From assembly GCF_022606295.1 (NCBI RefSeq), contig NZ_JAHHZS010000001.1:186001-250000 (forward strand): DNA of 64,000 nucleotides. Reading direction: 5' to 3'. This document shows positions 50,971 through 60,522 of this stretch, piece after piece (position 1 is the stretch's first letter; the number at the start of each line of letters is the position of its first letter). A model generated the notes under the pieces. It did no database searches. It saw only the letters and a list, made by a program, of their open reading frames with translations, and had not been told where the DNA came from. The position numbers and the translations under genes are program-made. Source of the stretch: Arthrobacter bambusae. Its GTDB lineage: Bacteria > Actinomycetota > Actinomycetes > Actinomycetales > Micrococcaceae.

Positions 50971-51807
50971 GTGGGACAGAAAGTAAACCCGCACGGGTTC
51001 CGACTCGGCATCACCACCGATCACGTATCGCACTGGTTTGCTGACAGCACCAAGGCTGGCCAGCGGTACAAGGACTTCGTTCGCGAAGACATCCGCATCC
51101 GCCAGCTCATGTCCACGGGCATGGAGCGCGCTGGCATCGCCAAGGTCGAAATCGAGCGCACCCGTGACCGTGTCCGCGTGGACATCCACACGGCTCGCCC
51201 GGGCATCGTCATCGGCCGCCGCGGCGCAGAGGCGGACCGCATTCGCGGCGAGCTCGAAAAGCTCACCGGCAAGCAGGTCCAGCTGAACATCCTCGAGGTC
51301 AAGAACCCCGAGATGGAAGCCCAGCTTGTTGCCCAGGGCGTTGCTGAGCAGCTGACTTCCCGCGTGGCTTTCCGCCGTGCGATGAAGAAGGCCATGCAGT
51401 CCGCGCAGCGTGCGGGTGCCAAGGGTATCCGTATTGCTTGCTCCGGTCGACTGGGTGGCGCAGAAATGTCCCGCTCGGAGTTCTACCGCGAAGGCCGTGT
51501 GCCGCTGCACACCCTGCGTGCGAACATCGACTACGGCTTCTACGAAGCCAAGACCACCTTCGGCCGCATCGGCGTGAAGGTTTGGATCTACAAGGGCGAC
51601 GTCACTGCCAAGGAACTGGCTCAGCAGGCAGCTGCTGCTCCGTCCCGCGGCCGTGGTCCGAGCGACCGCCCGGGCCGCCCGGGTGGCGCCGACCGTGGTG
51701 ACCGCCGTCGTCGTACCGACCGTCCGGCAGCTGACGCAGCACCTGTTGCTGCAGAGGCTCCGGCAGCTGAAGCTGCTGCTCCCGCAGCAGAAGGAGGACA
51801 GGCTTAA
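50971..51807 (+). CDS. rpsC: 30S ribosomal protein S3 with extended tail
   Basis: S3 is part of the mRNA entry site and helicase. The 278-residue protein starts with GTG 50971 ([15 protein letters not shown]) and carries the KH domain [20 protein letters not shown] and [20 protein letters not shown]. After about residue 215 there is a long low-complexity tail rich first in Arg, Gly, Pro and Asp, then in Ala, Pro and Glu, which is longer than in E. coli S3 (233). rplP begins directly after its stop. Confidence 0.97.
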   Translation: MGQKVNPHGFRLGITTDHVSHWFADSTKAGQRYKDFVREDIRIRQLMSTGMERAGIAKVEIERTRDRVRVDIHTARPGIVIGRRGAEADRIRGELEKLTGKQVQLNILEVKNPEMEAQLVAQGVAEQLTSRVAFRRAMKKAMQSAQRAGAKGIRIACSGRLGGAEMSRSEFYREGRVPLHTLRANIDYGFYEAKTTFGRIGVKVWIYKGDVTAKELAQQAAAAPSRGRGPSDRPGRPGGADRGDRRRRTDRPAADAAPVAAEAPAAEAAAPAAEGGQA

Positions 51808-52224
51808 ATGCTTATCCCACGTCGAGTCAAGCACCGTAAGCAGCACCACCCGGGTCGTTCCGGCGCTGCAACGGGCGGCACCAAGGTCACTTTCGGTGAG
51901 TACGGCATCCAGGCGCTGAGCCCGGCCTACGTCACGAACCGTCAGATCGAGTCTGCCCGTATCGCGATGACCCGCCACATCAAGCGTGGCGGCAAGGTCT
52001 GGATCAACATTTATCCGGACCGTCCGCTGACGAAGAAGCCGGCCGAAACCCGCATGGGTTCCGGTAAGGGTTCTCCGGAATGGTGGGTCGCAAACGTCAA
52101 GCCGGGCCGCGTTCTCTTCGAGCTCGCCGGTGTCAATGAAGAGGTAGCTCGCGAGGCACTGCGCCTGGCAATCCACAAGCTGCCGTTGAAGGCACGCATT
52201 GTGCGTCGCGAAGGTGGTGAATAG
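51808..52224 (+). CDS. rplP: 50S ribosomal protein L16
   Basis: L16 organises the A-site tRNA pocket. The 138-residue protein reads [19 protein letters not shown] and includes [20 protein letters not shown] and the Arg81-region loop of L16. Start ATG 51808 follows the rpsC stop without gap, GGAGG lying inside rpsC. Confidence 0.98.
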   Translation: MLIPRRVKHRKQHHPGRSGAATGGTKVTFGEYGIQALSPAYVTNRQIESARIAMTRHIKRGGKVWINIYPDRPLTKKPAETRMGSGKGSPEWWVANVKPGRVLFELAGVNEEVAREALRLAIHKLPLKARIVRREGGE

Positions 52225-52226
52225 AA

Positions 52227-52550
52227 ATGGCAGTAGGGTCGAAGGATCTCGCACCCGCACAGCTGGACGGTTTCGACAACGAGCGTCTCGTTGAAGAACT
52301 CCGCAAGTCCAAGGAAGAGCTGTTCAACCTGCGTTTCCAGTCCGCCACCGGACAGCTGGAGAACCACGGTCGTCTGCGCGCGGTAAAGAAGGACATCGCA
52401 CGCATCTACACCGTTCTCCGTGAGCGCGAGCTGGGCATTCGTGCCGAGGTTGCCGCACCGGTTGTGGAAGCCAAGGAAGAAAAGAAGTCCAAGAAGGCAG
52501 AAGCCAAGGCTGAAAAGGCCGAAGCCGAGGCTGGAGAGGACGCCAAGTGA
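52227..52550 (+). CDS. rpmC: 50S ribosomal protein L29 with charged tail
   Basis: L29 lies near the tunnel exit. The core is [20 protein letters not shown] and [20 protein letters not shown] (residues 20-75). A C-terminal extension of about 30 residues, almost only Lys, Glu and Ala, makes it 107 residues against the usual 63-80. It overlaps rpsQ by 4 bp. Confidence 0.95.
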   Translation: MAVGSKDLAPAQLDGFDNERLVEELRKSKEELFNLRFQSATGQLENHGRLRAVKKDIARIYTVLRERELGIRAEVAAPVVEAKEEKKSKKAEAKAEKAEAEAGEDAK

Positions 52551-52846
52551 GCGAACAGAAGGAAACTGTGACGGAAGCAGCAGCCAGCGCTGAACAGCGC
52601 GGTTACCGTAAGACGCGTCGCGGCTACGTTGTCTCTGACAAGATGGAAAAGACCATCGTTGTTCAGGTCGAAGACCGCGTGAAGCACGCTCTGTACGGCA
52701 AGGTCATTCGCCGCACCTCGAAGATCAAGGCTCACGACGAGCAGAACACCGCCGGCATCGGCGACCTCGTTCTGATCTCTGAGACCCGCCCGCTGTCCGC
52801 TACAAAGCGGTGGCGCCTGGTCGAGATCCTCGAAAAGGCTAAGTAA
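52547..52846 (+). CDS. rpsQ: 30S ribosomal protein S17
   Basis: S17 is an early-assembling 16S rRNA-binding protein. The 99-residue protein begins at GTG 52547 in an overlap with rpmC (GTGA), has a non-conserved Glu/Ala-rich N-terminus (1-20), then [20 protein letters not shown] and the signature [20 protein letters not shown]. It ends the S10 operon; a hairpin follows 41 bp later. Confidence 0.97.
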   Translation: MSEQKETVTEAAASAEQRGYRKTRRGYVVSDKMEKTIVVQVEDRVKHALYGKVIRRTSKIKAHDEQNTAGIGDLVLISETRPLSATKRWRLVEILEKAK

Positions 52847-52887
52847 TCCCGCGCCGGGCATTGTCCGGCAGCGATATGGATTGGTGG

Positions 52888-52919
52888 AAGGCCCGTATTC
52901 CGGAAGGAATGCGGGTCTT
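52888..52919 (+). terminator. Terminator hairpin of the S10 operon
   Basis: A 14-bp stem with two G-U pairs and a GGAA tetraloop: AAGGCCCGTATTCC pairs with GGAATGCGGGTCTT, followed by TCC. The tail is weak, so some read-through into the spc operon is possible. Confidence 0.7.
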
Positions 52920-52933
52920 TCCGCGTTTCGGTC

Positions 52934-52956
52934 CCTAGCATGAAACGTGCTAGGAT
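52934..52956 (+). promoter_or_regulatory. Candidate spc-operon promoter element with inverted repeat
   Basis: CCTAGCA and TGCTAGG (7 bp each, 7-bp spacer, 52934-52954) overlap TAGGAT at 52951-52956, a plausible -10. A clear -35 is not visible at the proper distance. The repeat may be an operator. Confidence 0.45.
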
Positions 52957-53193
52957 ATTGAGTTTGTATGGCGCCAGTTGTGCGTCAACAACCACCTCGT
53001 AAACAATCGTGCCGCGGCATACTGCCCCGCGCAGTTATTTCCGCAAGGGAAGCTGATGCTGGCGGCACGGGAGTTTAGGCCTGCTCTGGCAAAATCCAGG
53101 CAGGTCAAGAGACACCCCGATCAACCGTTCCGCAAGGCTCATTCCGTATGCTCCATTTCGGTCTGAGAACCGGCGCGACGCAAGGAGTAAAAA

Positions 53194-53562
53194 TTGATTC
53201 AGCAGGAGTCGCGACTGAAGGTCGCCGACAACACGGGTGCTAAGGAAATCCTTACCATTCGCGTTCTCGGTGGATCCGGCCGTCGCTACGCAGGCATTGG
53301 CGACGTCATTGTCGCAACCGTCAAGGACGCTATCCCGGGCGGCAACGTAAAGAAGGGTGACGTCGTCAAGGCTGTCATCGTTCGTACCAAGAAGGAACGC
53401 CGCCGTGCGGATGGTTCCTACATCAAGTTTGACGAGAACGCAGCTGTGATTCTGAAGAACGACGGCGACCCCCGCGGTACCCGTATCTTCGGCCCGGTTG
53501 GTCGTGAACTCCGTGACAAGAAGTTCATGAAGATCGTCTCCCTGGCCCCGGAGGTGCTTTAG
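53194..53562 (+). CDS. rplN: 50S ribosomal protein L14
   Basis: L14 binds 23S rRNA at the subunit interface. The 122-residue protein begins at TTG 53194 (reads [18 protein letters not shown] after the start) with AAGGAG 6 bp upstream; no ATG or GTG alternative fits the family start. The signature [20 protein letters not shown] is present. First gene of the spc operon; rplX starts 3 bp after its stop. Confidence 0.97.
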   Translation: MIQQESRLKVADNTGAKEILTIRVLGGSGRRYAGIGDVIVATVKDAIPGGNVKKGDVVKAVIVRTKKERRRADGSYIKFDENAAVILKNDGDPRGTRIFGPVGRELRDKKFMKIVSLAPEVL

Positions 53563-53565
53563 TCC

Positions 53566-53925
53566 ATGGCTAAAATCAAGAAGGGTGACCTCGTTCAGGT
53601 CATCACCGGAGCCAAGCAGGAGCGCGGCGGCGACCGCGGCAAGCAGGGCAAGGTCTTGCGCGTTTACCCGGAGGCCAACCGCCTCCTCGTAGAAGGCATC
53701 AACCGAGTCACCAAGCACACCAAGGTCGGTCAGTCGCAGCGCGGCACCAAGACCGGTGGCATCGAGGTCGTTGAGGCCCCGATCCACGTCTCCAACGTTG
53801 CTCTTGTTGACCCCTCGACCAAGAAGCCGACCCGCGTTGGTTTCCGTCTCGAGACCGTGGAGAAGGACGGCGTCTCCAAGACCGTCCGTGTCCGCGTGTC
53901 CAAGGCATCCGGGAAGGACATCTAA
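53566..53925 (+). CDS. rplX: 50S ribosomal protein L24
   Basis: L24 initiates 50S assembly. The 119-residue protein has the KOW motif [20 protein letters not shown] at the start and [20 protein letters not shown]. Its TAA shares one base with the rplE ATG (TAATG), indicating coupling. Confidence 0.97.
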   Translation: MAKIKKGDLVQVITGAKQERGGDRGKQGKVLRVYPEANRLLVEGINRVTKHTKVGQSQRGTKTGGIEVVEAPIHVSNVALVDPSTKKPTRVGFRLETVEKDGVSKTVRVRVSKASGKDI

Positions 53926-54503
53926 TGACTGAGACTCTCGAGACTCCAGCGAAGATCGTTCCGCGTCTGAAGACGAAGTACGCCGATTCCATCAAGCAGA
54001 CCCTGGTTGAGGAATTCAAGTACGAGAACGTGAACCAGGTTCCCCGCCTGGTGAAGGTTGTTGTGAACATGGGTGTTGGAGATGCCGCCAAGGACTCCAA
54101 GCTGATCGACGGCGCCGTCCGCGACCTCACCCTGATCACCGGCCAGAAGCCGCAGGTAACCAAGGCCCGCAAGTCGATTGCACAGTTCAAGCTGCGCGAA
54201 GGCATGCCCATCGGTGCACACGCAACTCTGCGTGGGGACCGTATGTGGGAATTCGTGGACCGCCTCGTCACCCTCGCACTGCCCCGTATCCGCGACTTCC
54301 GCGGCCTCAACGGCAAGCAGTTCGACGGCAACGGCAACTACACCTTCGGTCTGACCGAGCAGGTTATGTTCCACGAAATCGACCAGGACTCCATCGACCG
54401 CGTTCGCGGTATGGACATCACGGTTGTCACCACTGCAAAGACCGATGACGAAGGCCGTGCGCTGCTCAAGGCACTTGGCTTCCCGTTCAAATCCGAAGAC
54501 TAA
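53925..54503 (+). CDS. rplE: 50S ribosomal protein L5
   Basis: L5 binds 5S rRNA and P-site tRNA. The 192-residue protein includes [20 protein letters not shown], the signature of L5, and [20 protein letters not shown]. The next gene is rpsH directly, 77 bp on; the short zinc-ribbon S14 gene (rpsN/rpsZ) often found between L5 and S8 is absent here. Confidence 0.97.
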   Translation: MTETLETPAKIVPRLKTKYADSIKQTLVEEFKYENVNQVPRLVKVVVNMGVGDAAKDSKLIDGAVRDLTLITGQKPQVTKARKSIAQFKLREGMPIGAHATLRGDRMWEFVDRLVTLALPRIRDFRGLNGKQFDGNGNYTFGLTEQVMFHEIDQDSIDRVRGMDITVVTTAKTDDEGRALLKALGFPFKSED

Positions 54504-54580
54504 TAACTACGTAGTAGGTCCGGCCGCGGCTGCTTTGTAGCCCACGCGGAAACCATTACGAGGAAGGGCAAGAGCCCACA

Positions 54581-54979
54581 ATGACTATGACAGATCCTGT
54601 CGCAGACATGCTTACGCGTCTGCGCAACGCCAACTCGGCATACCACGACACCGTGAGCATGCCGTACAGCAAGCTCAAGGCACGCGTTGCCGACATCCTG
54701 AAGGCAGAAGGCTACATCGCTGCTTGGAAGGAAGAGGAAGCCGAAGTCGGCAAGAAGCTGACCATCGACCTCAAGTTCGGTCCGAACCGCGAGCGTTCGA
54801 TTGCTGGTGTCCGCCGCATTTCCAAGCCTGGTCTCCGCGTTTACGCGAAGTCCACCAACCTGCCTCACGTGCTGGGTGGCCTGGGTATCGCAATCCTGTC
54901 CACCTCTTCCGGCCTCCTGACTGACAAGCAGGCCGGCAAGAAGGGCGTGGGCGGCGAAGTCCTCGCGTACGTCTGGTAA
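54581..54979 (+). CDS. rpsH: 30S ribosomal protein S8
   Basis: S8 binds the central domain of 16S rRNA. The 132-residue protein starts [20 protein letters not shown] and ends with the signature [29 protein letters not shown] second ATG at 54587 is possible. In E. coli S8 represses the spc operon; no target was looked for successfully here. Confidence 0.97.
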   Translation: MTMTDPVADMLTRLRNANSAYHDTVSMPYSKLKARVADILKAEGYIAAWKEEEAEVGKKLTIDLKFGPNRERSIAGVRRISKPGLRVYAKSTNLPHVLGGLGIAILSTSSGLLTDKQAGKKGVGGEVLAYVW

Positions 54980-54997
54980 CGGGAAAGGAAGAGAATA

Positions 54998-55534
54998 ATG
55001 TCACGTATTGGACGTCTCCCCATCACCGTTCCTGCCGGCGTTGAAGTTAAGGTTGATGGCTCTGTCATCAACGTCAAGGGCACCAAAGGCGAGCTGAGCC
55101 ACACTGTAGCCAGCCCGATCGAGGTCACCCTGGACGAAAGCACCTTGACTGTCACCCGCCCGAACGACGAGCGCGCTTCGCGTTCCCTGCACGGCCTGAC
55201 CCGTACCCTGATCGCCAACATGATCGAGGGCGTCACCAAGGGCTACGAAAAGAAGCTTGAAATCGTTGGTACCGGTTACCGCGTTCAGGCCAAGGGTTCT
55301 GACCTTGAGTTCGCTCTCGGCTTCAGCCACCCGGTCAATGTCTCCGCTCCGGAAGGCATCACCTTCACGGTGGAGGGGCCGACCAAGCTCTCCGTCGCTG
55401 GTATCTCAAAGCAGCAGGTCGGCGAGGTTGCTGCCAACATTCGCAAGCTGCGCAAGCCCGACCCCTACAAGGGCAAGGGTGTCCGTTACGCCGGCGAAGT
55501 TATCCGCCGCAAGGTCGGAAAGGCTGGTAAGTAA
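54998..55534 (+). CDS. rplF: 50S ribosomal protein L6
   Basis: L6 lies near the factor-binding site. The 178-residue protein has two duplicated L6 folds and the C-terminal signature [20 protein letters not shown]. The ATG follows AAGGAAGAG. rplR starts 3 bp after its stop. Confidence 0.98.
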   Translation: MSRIGRLPITVPAGVEVKVDGSVINVKGTKGELSHTVASPIEVTLDESTLTVTRPNDERASRSLHGLTRTLIANMIEGVTKGYEKKLEIVGTGYRVQAKGSDLEFALGFSHPVNVSAPEGITFTVEGPTKLSVAGISKQQVGEVAANIRKLRKPDPYKGKGVRYAGEVIRRKVGKAGK

Positions 55535-55537
55535 ACC

Positions 55538-55921
55538 ATGGCCATCGCAATTAACAAGAAGCGTACGAACAAGAGCAAGTCTGCTGCACGCAGCCGTCGC
55601 CAGCTTCGTATCCGCAAGCGCATCACCGGCACGGCTGTTCGTCCTCGTCTGGTCGTCAACCGCTCCGCACGCCACATCTTCGTCCAGGTTGTCGATGACA
55701 GCAAGGGTGTAACCGTGGCTTACGCTTCCACTTTGGAAGCTGACCTTCGTGCATTCGACGGCGACAAGACTGCCAAGGCCAAGCGCGTCGGCGAGCTCGT
55801 TGCCGGGCGTGCCAAGGCTGCAGGCATCGAAGCTGTTGTCTTCGACCGCGGTGGTAACAAGTACCACGGCCGGATCGCCGCCGTCGCTGACGGCGCACGT
55901 GAAGGTGGGCTGGCACTGTGA
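55538..55921 (+). CDS. rplR: 50S ribosomal protein L18
   Basis: L18 binds 5S rRNA. The 127-residue protein begins with a basic segment ([20 protein letters not shown]) and contains [20 protein letters not shown] near the C-terminus. It overlaps rpsE by 4 bp. Confidence 0.97.
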   Translation: MAIAINKKRTNKSKSAARSRRQLRIRKRITGTAVRPRLVVNRSARHIFVQVVDDSKGVTVAYASTLEADLRAFDGDKTAKAKRVGELVAGRAKAAGIEAVVFDRGGNKYHGRIAAVADGAREGGLAL

Positions 55922-56622
55922 CCGTTGAGAATAACGAAAAGGACATTCAGGTGACTGAAGCTGCAGCTGCTGAGGCAACTGAGACTGCTGCTGCCACCGA
56001 CGACCGCCGCGGCGGCCGTCGTGGCGAGCGTGGTGACCGTGGCCAGGGCCGCGGCGACCGTGGTGGCCGTGGTGGCCGCGACGGCGGTCGCGAGGCCGAG
56101 AAGAGCCAGTTCGTAGAGCGCGTTGTAACCATCAACCGTGTTGCCAAGGTCGTCAAGGGTGGTCGTCGCTTCAGCTTCACCGCACTCGTCGTCGTCGGTG
56201 ACGGCAACGGCCTGGTTGGCGTTGGCTACGGCAAGGCGAAGGAAGTTCCGGCAGCTATCGCGAAGGGCGTTGAAGAGGCTAAGAAGTCCTTCTTCCGCGT
56301 TCCCCGCGTTGGCAACACCATCCCGCACCGCGTGCAGGGTGAGGCCGCAGCAGGCGTTGTCATGCTGCGTCCGGCTTCCCCGGGTACCGGTGTTATCGCC
56401 GGTGGTCCGGTCCGCGCGGTACTGGAATGCGTCGGTATCCACGACGTTCTCTCCAAGTCGCTCGGTTCCTCGAACGCCATCAACATCGTTCACGCGACTG
56501 TTGACGCCCTGAAGCGACTGGAAGAGCCCGCTTCCGTGGCAGCCCGCCGTGGCCTGCCGCTGGACGAGGTTGCTCCTGCTGCTCTGGTGCGCGCACTCCA
56601 GAACCAGAAGGCAGGTGTCTAG
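55918..56622 (+). CDS. rpsE: 30S ribosomal protein S5 with RG-rich extension
   Basis: S5 takes part in decoding fidelity. The 234-residue protein starts at GTG 55918 inside the rplR stop region (GTGA). The conserved part begins near residue 63 ([20 protein letters not shown]) and includes [20 protein letters not shown]. The first 60 residues are acidic/Ala-rich and then strongly Arg-Gly-Asp-rich (29-58), longer than E. coli S5 (167). Such tails are known in actinobacteria but their role is unclear. Confidence 0.97.
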   Translation: MTVENNEKDIQVTEAAAAEATETAAATDDRRGGRRGERGDRGQGRGDRGGRGGRDGGREAEKSQFVERVVTINRVAKVVKGGRRFSFTALVVVGDGNGLVGVGYGKAKEVPAAIAKGVEEAKKSFFRVPRVGNTIPHRVQGEAAAGVVMLRPASPGTGVIAGGPVRAVLECVGIHDVLSKSLGSSNAINIVHATVDALKRLEEPASVAARRGLPLDEVAPAALVRALQNQKAGV

Positions 56623-56624
56623 TC

Positions 56625-56831
56625 ATGGCTAAGAACCTGACTCCCTCCGACGCTCAGTTGGAGATCACCCAGATCAAGGGCGTCATCGGCGCCAAGCAGA
56701 ACCAGCGTGAAACCCTGCGGTCCCTCGGCCTCAAGCGCATCGGACACACCGTTGTCCGTAGCGCCGACGCCGTGACTGTCGGAATGCTCAACACGGTTCC
56801 GCACCTCGTGAATGTAGAGGAGGCGAAGTAA
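56625..56831 (+). CDS. rpmD: 50S ribosomal protein L30
   Basis: L30 is a small 50S protein. The 68-residue product includes [20 protein letters not shown] and [20 protein letters not shown]. It starts 2 bp after rpsE and its TAA shares a base with the rplO ATG. Confidence 0.97.
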   Translation: MAKNLTPSDAQLEITQIKGVIGAKQNQRETLRSLGLKRIGHTVVRSADAVTVGMLNTVPHLVNVEEAK

Positions 56832-57313
56832 TGGCTGAGAACAAGACTGCCGCAGAGGCTGCCGACAAGCAGAACACTCTGAAGGTCCACCACCTGCGTC
56901 CCGCCCCCGGTGCCAAGACTGCCAAGACCCGTGTTGGTCGTGGTGAAGGCTCCAAGGGTAAGACCGCCGGTCGCGGTACCAAGGGTACGAAGGCCCGCTA
57001 CCAGGTCAAGGCTGGCTTTGCCGGCGGCCAGCTGCCGCTGCACATGCGCCTGCCGAAGCTTCGCGGCTTCAAGAACCCGTTCCGGGTTGAGTTCCAGGTT
57101 GTGAACCTGGACAAGCTCAACGAGCTGTTCCCGGAAGGTGGCGCTGTCACCGTCGAGGCACTGGTTGAGAAGGGTGCCGTTCGCAAGAACCAGCCCGTCA
57201 AGGTGCTGGGCACCGGCGACATCACCGTCAAGGTTGACGTCACCGCCCACGCTTTCTCCTCCAGCGCTGCTGAGAAGATCGCAGCAGCAGGCGGAACCAC
57301 CACTGCCCTCTAA
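56831..57313 (+). CDS. rplO: 50S ribosomal protein L15
   Basis: L15 helps late 50S assembly. The 160-residue protein includes [40 protein letters not shown] and [20 protein letters not shown]. The first 15 residues ([14 protein letters not shown]) are a non-conserved extension. It is the last gene before a terminator, so secY has its own promoter. Confidence 0.97.
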   Translation: MAENKTAAEAADKQNTLKVHHLRPAPGAKTAKTRVGRGEGSKGKTAGRGTKGTKARYQVKAGFAGGQLPLHMRLPKLRGFKNPFRVEFQVVNLDKLNELFPEGGAVTVEALVEKGAVRKNQPVKVLGTGDITVKVDVTAHAFSSSAAEKIAAAGGTTTAL

Positions 57314-57343
57314 GGGCTCTGGGGCTATCGCCCGCTGTGAAAG

Positions 57344-57388
57344 ACTCCCGGTGTGGAGGGCTTCGGCCCCTCGCGCCGGGAGTTTTTT
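57344..57388 (+). terminator. Intrinsic terminator of the spc operon
   Basis: A 16-to-17-bp GC-rich stem with G-U pairs (ACTCCCGGTGTGGAGGG / CCCCTCGCGCCGGGAGT) around CTTCGG ends in six U (57383-57388), 30 bp after rplO. Confidence 0.9.
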
Positions 57389-57409
57389 CATATGGCGCGC
57401 ACCCCTCGA

Positions 57410-57440
57410 TTGTTCGCATCGCGCATCAAACCGTTAGACT
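57410..57440 (+). promoter_or_regulatory. Candidate secY-adk promoter
   Basis: TTGTTC (-35, 4 of 6) and TTAGAC/TAGACT (-10) are 18-19 bp apart, between the spc terminator and secY. The placement is as expected; the match is moderate. Confidence 0.5.
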
Positions 57441-57500
57441 CGGGTGTTGGGTTTCAATGACCCCTTTCGACACCCTTGGACTTTTAACTCAGGAGGACGC

Positions 57501-58811
57501 TTGCTAAGCGCATTCGGCCGGGCATTTCGGACGCCTGATCTGCGACGCAAGTTGTTGTTCACGCTGGGAATCATCACAATCTTCCGCTTGGGAGCTTTTA
57601 TCCCCTCGCCTGGTGTGAGCTACCAAAATGTTCAGCAATGTTTGTCAAGCAATCAGGACCAGGGCGGCCTCTACCAGCTCGTCAACCTGTTCAGCGGTGG
57701 TGCACTGCTGCAGGTTTCGATCTTTGCCCTGGGGATCATGCCGTACATCACGGCCAGCATCATCGTGCAGCTGCTCCGCGTGGTCATTCCGCGGTTCCAG
57801 CAGCTGTATGACGAAGGTGCCTCCGGCCAGTCGAAGCTGACGCAGTACACGCGTTATCTGACCATTGCGCTGGGCCTGCTGAACGCCACCACTTTGGTAT
57901 CGCTGGCTCGCTCCGGGCAGCTGCTGCCCAACTGCCAGCTCCCGATCATCCCGGACACGAGCATCATTGCCACGATTCTTGTGGTCATCACCTTGACGGC
58001 TGGTACGGGACTCATCATGTGGATGGGCGAACTTGTGACCGAGAAGGGCGTGGGCAACGGTATGTCCCTGCTCATCTTCACGTCCATCGCAGCCGGTTTC
58101 CCGACCTCCCTTGGGGCCATCTGGAATTCCAAGGGACCGGGCACCTTCTTCACGGTGTTGGCGATCGGTCTCGTGACCGTGGCCCTCGTGGTCTTCGTGG
58201 AGCAGTCACAGCGGCGCATTCCGGTCCAGTACGCGAAGCGTATGATCGGCCGGCGCACTGTCGGCGGGACAAGCACGTACATCCCCGTCAAGGTGAACAT
58301 GGCCGGCGTCGTGCCCGTCATCTTCGCTTCCTCCATGCTCTACCTGCCGGGGCTGATTGCGCAGTTCAACCAGCCGAAGGCCGGGGAGACCATTGCCCCG
58401 TGGGTTGAGTGGATCAACAACAACCTCACCAAGGGCGACCACCCCATCTACATGGCGCTGTACTTCGTCATGATTGTGTTCTTCACCTACTTCTACGTCG
58501 CGATCACCTTCAACCCTGAAGAGGTCTCGGACAACATGAAGAAGTACGGCGGGTTCATTCCGGGCATCCGGGCGGGTAAACCGACCGCGGACTACCTGCA
58601 GTACGTGCTTTCCAGGATCACCCTCCCCGGAGCCTTCTACCTGGGCTTCGTGGCGTTGATTCCGCTGGTCGCACTTGTCCTGATCAGCGCCAACCAGAAC
58701 TTCCCGTTCGGTGGCACGTCAATTCTGATCATGGTTGGTGTGGGCCTGGAAACCGTCAAGCAGATTGATGCGCAGCTACAACAACGTCACTACGAAGGGC
58801 TTTTGCGATGA
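57501..58811 (+). CDS. secY: Preprotein translocase subunit SecY
   Basis: SecY is the protein-conducting channel. The 436-residue protein has ten membrane helices and the signatures FRLGAFIPSPGVS, GIMPYITASIIVQLLRVVIP (plug/TM2 region) and YAKRMIGRRTVGGTSTYIPV. The start is TTG 57501 (reads LSAFGRAFRTPDLRR) with AGGAGG 4 bp upstream; the frame extends to 57444 but has no ribosome site there. Its TGA overlaps the adk ATG by 4 bp. Confidence 0.97.
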   Translation: MLSAFGRAFRTPDLRRKLLFTLGIITIFRLGAFIPSPGVSYQNVQQCLSSNQDQGGLYQLVNLFSGGALLQVSIFALGIMPYITASIIVQLLRVVIPRFQQLYDEGASGQSKLTQYTRYLTIALGLLNATTLVSLARSGQLLPNCQLPIIPDTSIIATILVVITLTAGTGLIMWMGELVTEKGVGNGMSLLIFTSIAAGFPTSLGAIWNSKGPGTFFTVLAIGLVTVALVVFVEQSQRRIPVQYAKRMIGRRTVGGTSTYIPVKVNMAGVVPVIFASSMLYLPGLIAQFNQPKAGETIAPWVEWINNNLTKGDHPIYMALYFVMIVFFTYFYVAITFNPEEVSDNMKKYGGFIPGIRAGKPTADYLQYVLSRITLPGAFYLGFVALIPLVALVLISANQNFPFGGTSILIMVGVGLETVKQIDAQLQQRHYEGLLR

Positions 58812-59386
58812 CGAGAATGCTGATCATTGGACCCCCGGGTTCGGGCAAGGGAACCCAAGCCGAGCGGATTTCCGGGCGCTTGGGCGTAGTCGCCATTTCC
58901 ACCGGCGACATCTTCCGTGCAAACGTCAAGGGCGAAACCCCGCTGGGTATCGAAGCCAAGAAGTACATGGACGCCGGCGATTTCGTTCCGGACAGCGTCA
59001 CCAACAAGATGGTCCGCGACCGGCTGAGCGAGAGCGACGTCGAGAACGGGTTCCTGCTCGACGGGTACCCGCGCACCACCGCCCAGGTGGAATACCTGGA
59101 CCAGATCCTCGCCGACACCGAAGAGAAGCTCGACGTCGTGCTTCAGCTGACGGCCGACGACGAGGAACTTGTTTCACGCTTGCTGGGCCGCGCCAAGGAG
59201 ACCGGGCGCTCGGACGACAACGAAAGTGTCATCCGCCACCGCCTGGACCTTTACCACGAGCAGACTGAGGCCGTCGTGGCCAAGTATGCCGAACGCGGCA
59301 TCCTGACCCGAGTCGATGGCATTGGCGGCATCGACGAGGTCACGGACCGTGTGTTGCTGGCCATCGAGGCTGCCAAGGCGGTCTAG
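58808..59386 (+). CDS. adk: Adenylate kinase (short type)
   Basis: Adk interconverts ATP plus AMP with two ADP. The 192-residue protein has the P-loop GPPGSGKGT (8-16), FLLDGYPRTTAQVEYL with the AMP-binding Arg, and GRAKETGRSDDNESVIRHRL in the short LID. The 27-residue LID insertion of E. coli Adk is missing, as in the short actinobacterial form. Its ATG overlaps the secY stop, so the two are coupled. A terminator follows. Confidence 0.97.
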   Translation: MTRMLIIGPPGSGKGTQAERISGRLGVVAISTGDIFRANVKGETPLGIEAKKYMDAGDFVPDSVTNKMVRDRLSESDVENGFLLDGYPRTTAQVEYLDQILADTEEKLDVVLQLTADDEELVSRLLGRAKETGRSDDNESVIRHRLDLYHEQTEAVVAKYAERGILTRVDGIGGIDEVTDRVLLAIEAAKAV

Positions 59387-59403
59387 TTGCCGCATGACTC
59401 GTG

Positions 59404-59460
59404 AAAAGGGCGTGTCCCGCATCCGGAGTGAAATACTCGGGACGCGGGACACGTCCTTTT
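59404..59460 (+). terminator. Terminator of secY-adk
   Basis: A 17-bp stem with one G-U pair (AAAAGGGCGTGTCCCGC / GCGGGACACGTCCTTTT) with a 23-nt loop lies 17 bp after adk and ends in four U. It separates adk from map. Confidence 0.85.
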
Positions 59461-59608
59461 CTGCACCCCTCCCGGACCGCGCATCGTGAGGCCTCCGGCA
59501 CGTTTGCGGCTCCGGTTTCCGGCACGGGCACGGATGCGGGAAAATAGGGGATCAGAGGGTGATCTGCTTCTGCAGCCCACTACAAGCAGTACACGACAAG
59601 AGGAGACC

Positions 59609-60436
59609 ATGGCGTTCGGCCAGCCCCGCATCGAATACAAGACCAACGAGCAAATGCGCAAGATGCACGAGGCCGGATTGGTCCTCAGCAGAGCGCTCGA
59701 CGCGGCCGTTGAAGCTGCGAAACCAGGCGTGACCACGCGCGAGATCGACGCCGTGTTTGCGGCGGTCCTCATCGACGCTGGAGCGAAGTCGAATTTCCTC
59801 GGTTACCACGGCTTCCCGGCCACCATCTGCACGTCCGTCAACGAGGAGGTAGTCCACGGCATTCCCGGTGACCGCGTCCTCCAGGACGGGGACATCATCT
59901 CGATTGATGGCGGAGCAATCGTGGACGGTTGGCACTCCGACTCGGCGCGCACCGTGATAGTCGGGACGGCGGATCCTGAAGACCAGCGGCTCTCGGATGT
60001 CACCCAGGCCGCCATGTGGCGTGGAATCGCTGCTTTGGCGAAGGGCAAGTTCGTGGGCGATATCGGCAACGCCGTGGATGACTACGTCTCCTCCGCGCCG
60101 GGAAAGCCGCTGGGCATCCTGGAAGACTACGTAGGCCACGGCATCGGTTCCGAGATGCACATGGCCCCTGACGTGTTGAACTACCGCACCACGCACCGCG
60201 GTCCGAAGATCAGGCCGGGACTGTGCCTCGCGATTGAACCCATGCTCGTCCGCGGCAGCATTGAAACAGCAACCCTCGACGACGACTGGACCGTGGTGAC
60301 CACCGACGGCAAGCGTTCGTGCCAGTGGGAGCACTCGGTCGCCGTCCACGAAAAGGGCATCTGGGTGCTTTCCGCGCCCGACGGCGGCGCGGAGCAGCTG
60401 GTGCCGCTCGGCGTCGTGCCCGTTCCGATTCCCTGA
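59609..60436 (+). CDS. map: Methionine aminopeptidase type I
   Basis: MetAP removes the initiator methionine from new proteins using two metal ions. All ligands are found at the family positions: Asp100 and Asp111 (SIDGGAIVDGWHSD), His177 (GHGIG), Glu210 (AIEPM) and Glu241 (CQWEHS); His83 and His184 are also present. The 275-residue protein starts at ATG 59609 with AGGAG 4 bp upstream; the open frame upstream overlaps the intergenic region and is not conserved. It has its own transcript between two terminators. Confidence 0.96.
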   Translation: MAFGQPRIEYKTNEQMRKMHEAGLVLSRALDAAVEAAKPGVTTREIDAVFAAVLIDAGAKSNFLGYHGFPATICTSVNEEVVHGIPGDRVLQDGDIISIDGGAIVDGWHSDSARTVIVGTADPEDQRLSDVTQAAMWRGIAALAKGKFVGDIGNAVDDYVSSAPGKPLGILEDYVGHGIGSEMHMAPDVLNYRTTHRGPKIRPGLCLAIEPMLVRGSIETATLDDDWTVVTTDGKRSCQWEHSVAVHEKGIWVLSAPDGGAEQLVPLGVVPVPIP

Positions 60437-60453
60437 CGTCCGGGCCCGAAACC

Positions 60454-60511
60454 GATACGCAAAATCCCTGGCGACTCCGGAATTCCGGTGTCGCCAGGGA
60501 TTTTGCGTATC
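60454..60511. terminator. Bidirectional terminator between map and the ABC importer
   Basis: A 27-bp stem with a single mismatch and an AATT loop is symmetric (GATACGCAAAATCCC on the left, its complement on the right), with A/T runs within the arms. Genes on both sides converge, so it can terminate both. Confidence 0.88.
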
Positions 60512-60522
60512 AGGGGAGTTAG

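Larger units (their letters stand above)
52847..53193. other. Intergenic region rpsQ / rplN (S10-spc joint)
   Basis: This 347-bp gap holds the S10 operon terminator hairpin, an inverted repeat next to a -10-like hexamer and a leader of about 230 nt. No credible gene is present; a 62-codon frame at 52978 lacks a ribosome site and homology. Confidence 0.6.

Noticed and set aside
52978..53166. 62-codon frame in the S10-spc gap
   Set aside because: No ribosome site, no recognisable protein and it overlaps the probable rplN leader.
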